Positions 1 to 5,275 of a stretch of 9,177 nt of DNA are shown in pieces; position 1 is the first letter of the stretch; each line of letters opens with the position of its first letter. The notes below the pieces were generated by a model, which worked only from the letters and a program-made list of their open reading frames with translations, was not told the origin of the DNA and did not search any database. Source of the stretch: Clostridia bacterium (lineage in GTDB: Bacteria; Bacillota; Clostridia; Christensenellales; CAG-917); NCBI GenBank assembly GCA_017507205.1, contig JAFWBH010000083.1:1-9177 (forward strand), written 5' to 3'. Both the position numbers and the translations under genes were made by a program.

Positions 1-15
1 CAGGTGCAATTCAGA

Positions 16-285
16 CTATTCCTTCGACTTCAAAAATCCTACTGTCGCTGCACCGACATCAATCCCTGCATTTCTTCCAAGCCAGTCCATTGTGGGAGCA
101 TAGAGTACTTTGACATTTTTTGCTGTCGCTGTTTTGACAAGATGAGATTTTATCTTGCCGTCGGCATCCTCGGCTACAACCACACACCTGATTGTATCCT
201 CAGACAAACCTCGCAAAACCTGTCTGCAACCGACGAGTTTTTTGAGATCTTTGAGCATTGTTAAAATTTTTTGTTCAGTTTTCAT
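16..285 (-). CDS. L7Ae/L30e/S12e/Gadd45-family ribosomal-type protein (YbxF-like)
   Basis: This 89-residue small basic RNA-binding protein resembles the L7Ae-like YbxF protein usually encoded between rpoC and rpsL in Bacillota. Visible family features are VVVAEDADGK around residues 35-44, where YbxF also has an AEDAD segment, and the C-terminal LGRNAGIDVGAATVGFL, which matches the family's LG..GI.VGAA pattern. Such proteins are expected to bind kink-turn RNA; their role in Bacillota is poorly defined. I chose the ATG at 283-285. A longer frame opens at 342, but it would run through the predicted promoter and adds a non-conserved leader. The bases before the ATG are A-rich with no clear Shine-Dalgarno. 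The stop is TAG at 16-18. The gene has its own promoter and is cut off from rpoC by five other genes. What follows downstream (rpsL would be usual) is outside the window. Confidence 0.88.
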   Translation of the reverse strand: MKTEQKILTMLKDLKKLVGCRQVLRGLSEDTIRCVVVAEDADGKIKSHLVKTATAKNVKVLYAPTMDWLGRNAGIDVGAATVGFLKSKE

Positions 286-304
286 TTTTTTTAACTTAAA
301 AACT

Positions 305-323
305 GCTTGCAATTTATGCAAGC
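305..323 (-). promoter_or_regulatory. 5' UTR stem-loop of the L7Ae-family gene
   Basis: There is a perfect 7-bp inverted repeat, GCTTGCA (305-311) and TGCAAGC (317-323), with a 5-base loop. From the predicted promoter, transcription would start near position 323, so this hairpin would form the very 5' end of the roughly 38-base leader. It could protect the mRNA or serve as a regulatory site. No tandem G-A/A-G pairs and no 3-nt bulge are visible, so it is not a canonical kink-turn that the encoded L7Ae-type protein would bind. The inverted repeat is seen directly; its function is inference. Confidence 0.5.
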
Positions 324-329
324 GTAAAT

Positions 330-358
330 ATACTAACAACATTTTGAATTTAAGTCAA
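330..358 (-). promoter_or_regulatory. Sigma-70/SigA-type promoter for the L7Ae-family gene
   Basis: Read on the minus strand, TTGACT (358-353) is followed by a 17-base spacer and TAGTAT (335-330). A TG dinucleotide sits one base before the -10 box, giving an extended -10. Each hexamer differs from consensus at one or two positions and the spacing is ideal. Expected initiation is near 323, about 38 bases before the ATG. This fits the strong terminator upstream at 549-581, which would stop transcription arriving from prfB. Confidence 0.75.
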
Positions 359-367
359 ACATTTGAC
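354..367. promoter_or_regulatory. Palindrome over the -35 box, candidate operator
   Basis: A perfect inverted repeat, GTCAAA-CA-TTTGAC, is centred between 360 and 361. Its left half coincides with the minus-strand -35 box TTGACT (358-353). Its right half creates an outward-facing TTGACA (363-368) on the plus strand. It could be a dimeric repressor site that blocks the promoter, or simply two back-to-back -35-like boxes. No good plus-strand -10 lies 16-18 bases from 368, so divergent promoters look less likely. The regulator is unknown. Confidence 0.35.
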
Positions 368-449
368 ACCATTTTATGAAAATTTTTTACTTTTATATAT
401 AATATACCTACATCTTGCGCCCTAAAAGCCCCCGAAACCACAAGAGAGA

Positions 450-477
450 TGAAAAATGAATAATGAAAAATGAAAAA
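450..477. repeat. Four tandem copies of a 7-bp repeat (TGAAAAA)
   Basis: Four consecutive heptamers read TGAAAAA, TGAATAA, TGAAAAA, TGAAAAA at 450-456, 457-463, 464-470 and 471-477, followed by TTATAG. Only the second copy differs, by one base. The array is intergenic and directly abuts the nested inverted repeat at 483-545. It could be a slippage-prone microsatellite or one edge of a dispersed non-coding repeat. There is no coding evidence on either strand. Confidence 0.7.
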
Positions 478-482
478 TTATA

Positions 483-545
483 GTTGTGAAACGAGGGCCA
501 TGCACCAAAATACTTGCACTTTTTCTTCGTGCATGCAACCACAAC
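483..545. repeat. Nested inverted repeat, MITE-like or structured RNA element
   Basis: The outer arms are GTTGTG (483-488) and CACAAC (540-545). The inner arms are CATGCAC (499-505) and GTGCATG (529-535), around a central stretch containing TTGCAC. Together they could fold into an interrupted hairpin of about 63 bases. No ORF lies inside. With the adjoining heptamer array it resembles a small dispersed intergenic element, but with one copy in the window this cannot be tested. It sits downstream of the prfB terminator, so it is probably outside the main transcript. Confidence 0.35.
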
Positions 546-548
546 CAC

Positions 549-581
549 AAAAAAACAAACGCCTGCAAAATACAGGCGTTT
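549..581 (-). terminator. Intrinsic terminator after prfB
   Basis: On the minus strand a perfect 9-bp stem, AAACGCCTG with CAGGCGTTT (plus-strand arms 557-565 and 573-581), closes a 7-base loop. It is followed by G and then a run of seven T (plus-strand A7 at 549-555). It begins 64 bases past the prfB stop codon and is a textbook Rho-independent terminator ending the recD2-comF-secA-prfB transcript. Plus-strand transcripts would get no immediate T run, so it appears one-directional. Confidence 0.9.
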
Positions 582-645
582 AGAATGTCAGTTTTATAGT
601 GTTTTTGTTTTTTGAATAAACTATTTTGTCCGTTTAGATTGTCGA

Positions 646-1749
646 TTATTCTGCAATTGAAAGCTTGAGATATTCGTCAATGAAACCATCCAAATCACCG
701 TCCATGACGCCTTGGACATTGCCTGTTTCGTAGCTTGTTCTGTGGTCCTTGACCATTGTGTATGGGCAGAAAACATAGCTTCTGATTTGACTGCCCCATT
801 CAATCTTTTTCAGCTTTCCACTGATTGCAGCAGCCTCTTCCTCACGTTCTCTTTCCTTCTTTTCAATGAGCTTACTACGGAGCATTTGCATTGCAACTTC
901 TCTGTTTTGAATTTGGCTTCGTTCATTCTGACAAGCCACGATAATGCCTGTGGGAAGGTGTGTGATACGGATTGCAGATTCTGTTTTGTTGACGTGCTGA
1001 CCACCTGCGCCAGAGCTTCTGTATGTGTCAACCTTCAAGTCCTCAGGGCGGATTTCAATCTCGCCATCGTCAATGATTTCAGGCATAACCTCTAATGATG
1101 CAAAGGATGTATGACGTCTTGCTTGTGAGTCATATGGTGAAATTCTCACAAGTCTATGGACTCCCTTTTCTGCTTTGAGATAGCCGTAAGCATTGTCACC
1201 TTCAACACGGAAAGTGACGCTTTTAAGACCTGCCTCATCCCCTTGTAAACAGTCCAACTCAACCAGCTTCCAACCAGTGCGTTCAACATATCTTGAATAC
1301 ATACGATAAAGCATATCGCACCAGTCCTGTGCCTCTGTTCCACCTGCGCCAGCGTGAAGTGTCAAGATTGCATTGAGCCCATCATACTTGCCTGAAAGAA
1401 GTGTTTCAAGGGTAAGCTTTTCAACCTGTTGAGAAAGGCTGTCAATGGTTTTTTGCAATGCGTTGTCCTCTTCTTCACTTGCTTCAAGCTCAACGATGTC
1501 AACGATTTCGAGAGCATCGTCAAGATCCTTCATAAGCTTTTCAAAGCGTTCAAGCTTTGCCTTGATTTGACTGATTTCCTTTGACACCTTTTGTGCGTTC
1601 TGGACGTCATTCCAAAAATCATCTGTGTTTTGTTCTGCTTCAAGTTCCTCAACTTTATTTCTCAAAACATCGGGTTTAATGCCATCATATGCGCACTTTA
1701 ACTCCGTTTTCAGTGTTTTTATTTCATTTTTCTTGCTGAAGTAATCCAT
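646..1749 (-). CDS. prfB: Peptide chain release factor 2 (RF2)
   Basis: This 367-residue class I release factor recognises UGA and UAA stop codons on the ribosome and triggers peptidyl-tRNA hydrolysis. The N-terminal helical domain (1-115) contains the DFWND segment at 44-48. The GTEAQDW block is at 137-143, and the codon-recognition loop at 203-216 reads ISPYDSQARRHTSF. The catalytic GGQ is at 249-251, and WGSQIRSYVF at 318-327 is typical of RF2. The stop-recognition tripeptide is SPY (204-206) where RF2 normally has SPF; the codon is TAT. The gene is one uninterrupted frame and lacks the in-frame UGA and +1 slippage site that many bacteria use for RF2 autoregulation. The start ATG follows a clear AAGGTG ribosome binding site at 1754-1759. 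It lies 12 bases after secA, the same secA-prfB pairing as in Bacillus subtilis. The stop is TAA. Confidence 0.97.
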   Translation of the reverse strand: MDYFSKKNEIKTLKTELKCAYDGIKPDVLRNKVEELEAEQNTDDFWNDVQNAQKVSKEISQIKAKLERFEKLMKDLDDALEIVDIVELEASEEEDNALQKTIDSLSQQVEKLTLETLLSGKYDGLNAILTLHAGAGGTEAQDWCDMLYRMYSRYVERTGWKLVELDCLQGDEAGLKSVTFRVEGDNAYGYLKAEKGVHRLVRISPYDSQARRHTSFASLEVMPEIIDDGEIEIRPEDLKVDTYRSSGAGGQHVNKTESAIRITHLPTGIIVACQNERSQIQNREVAMQMLRSKLIEKKEREREEEAAAISGKLKKIEWGSQIRSYVFCPYTMVKDHRTSYETGNVQGVMDGDLDGFIDEYLKLSIAE

Positions 1750-1761
1750 ATTTCACCTTCA

Positions 1762-4398
1762 TTATTTTTTGCCACAGCAGTTCTTATATTTCAAGCCACT
1801 GCCACAAGGACAAGGCTCATTTCTGCCTATCTTTTGTTCATTGTTTTGCACGATGCTTGCCCTTGCTTCCTTCTCCTCCTTCTTGGTCACCTCGACCTTC
1901 AAAAGAAATTGTGCTGTTTCACAATGGATGCTGTGAGTCATCTCTTCAAACATATCCCAGCCCTCTTGACGATAGGACATGACAGGATCACGCTGTCCGT
2001 AGCCACGGAGTCCAATACCTTCACGAAGGACGTCCATTGCATCAATATGATCCATCCACTTTGCATCGACAAATTTGAGAAGGACAAAGCGTTCAAAGTC
2101 ACCAAAGTTGAAGCCTTCCTCTGTAAGCCTTGCAATCTTATCCTCATAGGATTTCAGCGCAATTTCCATGACTGCGTCTTTAAGCTTGTAGACGTCATAG
2201 CAGGCGCAAAGCTCTGCATTCATAAGGTTTGTGCCACGAGGGAGCATCCTCTTTTCAAGAGCATCGTTGAATGCCTCGTAATCCCATGTTTGATAGTCAT
2301 ACTTGTAGTCTGCATATTCACCAATGATATCTTCTGCAAGGTCATCAATCATATCAAGGATTTGATCATGAATGTCAAGGCCGTCAAGAACCTTTCCTCT
2401 CTCCTTGTAGATGATTTCACGTTGAGCATTCATCACATCGTCATAGGAGAGGACTCTCTTTCTGATTGAGAAGTTTCTGCCCTCAACCTGCTTTTGTGCC
2501 CTTTCAATTTGTGTTGAAATGATTTTGTTTGAAATAGGCTCGTCATCGGGGAAATTCATTGCTGTTGCAATGGCTTTCATCTTGTCGCCACCAAAGATAC
2601 GTGCGATATCATCTTCCATTGAGATGTAAAATACTGTTGAGCCAGGATCCCCTTGACGACCACTTCTACCACGAAGCTGGTTGTCAATACGTCTGCTTTC
2701 GTGTCTTTCTGTGCCTATGATACGAAGTCCACCAAGAGCCACAACCCTTTCCTTCTCCTCATCGCATTGCTTTTTGAATGCGTCATAGTGATGCTTGTAG
2801 GTCTTTTTTGCCTCAATGACCTTTTCATCATCATATTCGTGAGGTGAGGTTGCCATTTCAATGATATCCAAAGGATATCCATCTCTTTCCATCTTTTGCT
2901 TTGCTTGAAATTCTGCATTGCCACCGAGCATAATATCAGTGCCACGGCCAGCCATATTGGTTGAAATGGTAATCATGCCAACCTTGCCTGCTTGTGCAAC
3001 GATTTCAGCCTCTTGCTTGTGAAGCTTTGCGTTCAAAACATTGTGAGGTATGCCCTTACGCTTCAAAATTGCAGACAGCTGTTCAGACTTTTCAACGCTG
3101 GCTGTGCCAACGAGGACAGGTTGACCTGTTTCGTGACATTTGAGGATATCCTCAACAATGGCTGTAATCTTGCAGGCCTCTTTTGTGTAAATCTTGTCGT
3201 TTTCGTCAATTCTTTGCTTTGGCTTGTTGGGTGGGATTTGCACAACGTCAAGGCTGTAAATGCCTTCAAATTCAGACTCCTCTGTCTTTGCTGTGCCGGT
3301 CATACCACTGAGCTTGTTATACATACGGAAGAAGTTTTGGAAGGTGATTGTGGCAAGAGTTCTATTTTCTCTTCTGATTGCCACTCTCTCCTTTGCCTCA
3401 ATTGCTTGGTGCAGACCCTCATTATAGCGTCTGCCAATCATAACTCTGCCTGTAAACTCGTCAACAATAAGCACCTCGCCATCATTGACAATGTAGTCGC
3501 GATCCCTCTTCATCATATAGTGAGCACGGAGTGCTTGCTTGATGTGGTGATAGAGGTCTGTATTGTTGATGTCTGTAAGGTTGTCAACATTGAAATATTT
3601 TTCTGCTCGCTTGACGCCATCGTCTGTGAGCATAATTGTCTTTTCCTTTTCCTCAATAGTGAAGTCATCGCCCTCTGAAACTGTTCTTGCAAAGCCGTCT
3701 GCCTTCTTATACATCTCACTTGACTTGCCACCTTGACCAGAAATAATGAGAGGTGTCCTTGCCTCGTCAATGAGGATTGAGTCAACCTCGTCAACAATTG
3801 CAAAATTCAGCTCTCTTTGAACCTTTTGCGCCTTGTTGACTGCCATATTGTCACGAAGGAAGTCAAATCCAAGCTCATTGTTGGTGCAGTAGCAGATGTC
3901 ACAAGCATATGCTTGCTTCTTTTGCTCTGGGTGCATTTGTGGCACAATGACACCAACAGTCAAGCCCAAAAAGCGATGGACCTTGCCCATCCAGGCTGCG
4001 TCACGAGATGCAAGATAATCGTTGACTGTGACAATATGCACTCCCTTGCCTGTCAAGGCGTTGAGATAGCTGGGGAGAGTTGCCACAAGGGTTTTACCTT
4101 CACCTGTGCCCATTTCTGCGATACGGCCTTGATGCAAGGCAATACCACCCATAATCTGAACAAAATATGGACGCATGCCAAGGACACGTGAGGCTGCCTC
4201 ACGGACTGTTGCAAATGCTTCCACAAGAATATCATCAAGGCTTTCGCCCTTTTCAAGACGTGCCTTAAATTCATCTGTTTTGCAACGAAGCTCATCGTCT
4301 GTCAAAGCCTTGAAGCTTTCTTCAAGTGCTTCAACCTTTAAGGCGATTTTTTTCAGCTTACGGACTTTTCGTTCGTTTTCATTAAAAATTGATGCCAT
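1762..4398 (-). CDS. secA: Preprotein translocase ATPase subunit SecA
   Basis: SecA is the motor of the general secretion pathway: it binds preproteins and drives them through SecYEG by ATP hydrolysis at the cytoplasmic membrane. At 878 residues it is near family length. Visible motifs are Walker A MGTGEGKT (96-103), the DEVD box (203-206) followed by SILIDEARTPLIISG (207-221), GMTGTAKTEESEF (365-377), NMAGRGTD (481-488) and the arginine-finger region TERHESRRIDNQLRGRSGR (563-581). The preprotein cross-linking domain lies around 225-370 and the scaffold and wing regions after 620. The C-terminus carries the zinc-binding SEC-C tail with Cys863, 865, 874 and 875. About 60 residues (494-553) are inserted in the second nucleotide-binding domain compared with B. 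subtilis SecA; this is the family's variable subdomain. The ATG at 4398 has an AGAAGGAG ribosome binding site at 4403-4410. No second secA is seen here. Confidence 0.98.
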   Translation of the reverse strand: MASIFNENERKVRKLKKIALKVEALEESFKALTDDELRCKTDEFKARLEKGESLDDILVEAFATVREAASRVLGMRPYFVQIMGGIALHQGRIAEMGTGEGKTLVATLPSYLNALTGKGVHIVTVNDYLASRDAAWMGKVHRFLGLTVGVIVPQMHPEQKKQAYACDICYCTNNELGFDFLRDNMAVNKAQKVQRELNFAIVDEVDSILIDEARTPLIISGQGGKSSEMYKKADGFARTVSEGDDFTIEEKEKTIMLTDDGVKRAEKYFNVDNLTDINNTDLYHHIKQALRAHYMMKRDRDYIVNDGEVLIVDEFTGRVMIGRRYNEGLHQAIEAKERVAIRRENRTLATITFQNFFRMYNKLSGMTGTAKTEESEFEGIYSLDVVQIPPNKPKQRIDENDKIYTKEACKITAIVEDILKCHETGQPVLVGTASVEKSEQLSAILKRKGIPHNVLNAKLHKQEAEIVAQAGKVGMITISTNMAGRGTDIMLGGNAEFQAKQKMERDGYPLDIIEMATSPHEYDDEKVIEAKKTYKHHYDAFKKQCDEEKERVVALGGLRIIGTERHESRRIDNQLRGRSGRQGDPGSTVFYISMEDDIARIFGGDKMKAIATAMNFPDDEPISNKIISTQIERAQKQVEGRNFSIRKRVLSYDDVMNAQREIIYKERGKVLDGLDIHDQILDMIDDLAEDIIGEYADYKYDYQTWDYEAFNDALEKRMLPRGTNLMNAELCACYDVYKLKDAVMEIALKSYEDKIARLTEEGFNFGDFERFVLLKFVDAKWMDHIDAMDVLREGIGLRGYGQRDPVMSYRQEGWDMFEEMTHSIHCETAQFLLKVEVTKKEEKEARASIVQNNEQKIGRNEPCPCGSGLKYKNCCGKK

Positions 4399-4412
4399 TT
4401 TTCTCCTTCTGG

Positions 4413-4432
4413 CCTACGCACGCATGCATAGG
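4413..4432 (-). promoter_or_regulatory. Hairpin just upstream of the secA ribosome binding site
   Basis: As minus-strand RNA the arms (plus 4425-4432 and 4413-4420) pair over 8 bp, including one G-U wobble, around a 4-base loop. In DNA the same pair is a mismatch, so the symmetry fits RNA better than a protein site. The stem ends two bases before the AGAAGGAG ribosome binding site of secA. A role in translation initiation or in marking the 5' end is possible. The pairing is observed; the role is inference. Confidence 0.4.
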
Positions 4433-4492
4433 TGTGTCATCAATTTATAATTGCTCCTGTAAAACGGAGTTTGTTTCAAAATTATTCACCGA

Positions 4493-5275
4493 TTATTCCA
4501 TCAGTGGCTTCAATTTGGTTATGCAGGCAGTCAGCACACTGACCTCTCTGCATTTCCCCTTCAAAAGTGCCTTTGCGCACTCATTGGCTGTTGCTCCTGT
4601 GGTGAAGATGTCATCTATCAGCAGAATTTTTCTGTCCTTAACCTGTGGGAATACCACCTCAAATGCCTTTTCAAGATTTTCTCTTCTGTCCTTTCCGGAC
4701 AATTCCTTCTGATTTGAGGTGACCCTTGTCTTTTTGAGGGCAGGTAGCACTGGTATATTCAGCCTTGCACCCACCTCATAGGCAAGAAGCTCTGCTTGAT
4801 TGAAGCCTCTCTTCCTTTCATCCTCGTCTGTCATAGGCACCGGCACAATAATCTCACCTTCCATATGATATTTCAGAAAGGCGTCTGCCATCATTGCTCC
4901 TATGGTTTTCACAAGATATTTCTTGCCACCAAATTTCAGTGCGTGGATCGTATCTCTTGCACTGCCGTCATAAATCAGTGGCGAACGATTGATTTTGAAT
5001 ACACTTGAATTATTCTGACATCTGTCACAAATCTCTGCCTCGTTGTCTATTGACACACCACAGTTTAAACAAATGTCACCATCAATAAAGGGGAGCTTTT
5101 CAATACACCTTGAACAAAGGTTGTATCTTGACTCCATCTTCAATTCCTCACCACATAGGTCGCATGTTATGTTTTCAGGATAAAGAAGGTCCTTCATCTT
5201 TCTTGGAAGCTCCTTGAAAAACCTTGACACCTTCTCCTTGAATTGTCCCCTGCCTTCCTTATCCATTGATTTCAT
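4493..5275 (-). CDS. ComF family protein, zinc-finger phosphoribosyltransferase
   Basis: This 260-residue protein resembles ComFC of Bacillus and GntX/ComF of proteobacteria, linked to DNA uptake or use of external DNA; the exact reaction is unknown. Two Cys4 clusters form the N-terminal zinc region: Cys38, 41, 54, 57 and Cys69, 72, 83, 86. The phosphoribosyltransferase fold follows, with VPVPMTDEDERKRGFNQAE (144-162) and the diphosphate-binding motif ILLIDDIFTTGATANE (217-232). The start is uncertain. ATG at 5275 overlaps recD2 by 17 bases and ATG at 5266 overlaps it by 8; neither has a good ribosome binding site, so translation may be coupled to recD2. An ATG at 5197 (residue 27) would give 234 residues, close to usual family size, with AAGGAG about 12 bases upstream. 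The extra N-terminal 26 residues are charged and not conserved as far as I can tell. The companion ATPase ComFA is not in the window. Confidence 0.92.
   Translation of the reverse strand: MKSMDKEGRGQFKEKVSRFFKELPRKMKDLLYPENITCDLCGEELKMESRYNLCSRCIEKLPFIDGDICLNCGVSIDNEAEICDRCQNNSSVFKINRSPLIYDGSARDTIHALKFGGKKYLVKTIGAMMADAFLKYHMEGEIIVPVPMTDEDERKRGFNQAELLAYEVGARLNIPVLPALKKTRVTSNQKELSGKDRRENLEKAFEVVFPQVKDRKILLIDDIFTTGATANECAKALLKGKCREVSVLTACITKLKPLME

Noticed and set aside
286..342. Upstream extension of the L7Ae-family gene to the ATG at 342
   Set aside because: It would place the -10 box (330-335) and the predicted transcription start inside the coding region, and the added residues do not resemble the family N-terminus.
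369..403. Divergent plus-strand promoter using TTGACA at 363-368
   Set aside because: No -10 box lies 16-18 bases downstream; the perfect TATAAT at 398 is 29 bases away.
2992..3678. Long plus-strand frame (228 codons) inside secA, with similar ones at 1834-2469 and 3817-4191
   Set aside because: These are antisense to a clearly conserved SecA frame. The translations are Cys/Leu/Val-rich low-complexity shadows with no recognisable domain and no promoter or ribosome binding site.
4441..4492. Separate promoter or terminator between comF and secA
   Set aside because: TTGAAA and TTATAA-like boxes are present on the minus strand but 23 bases apart, and the CTCC/GGAG mini-stem has only 4 bp and no T run. 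Neither is convincing.
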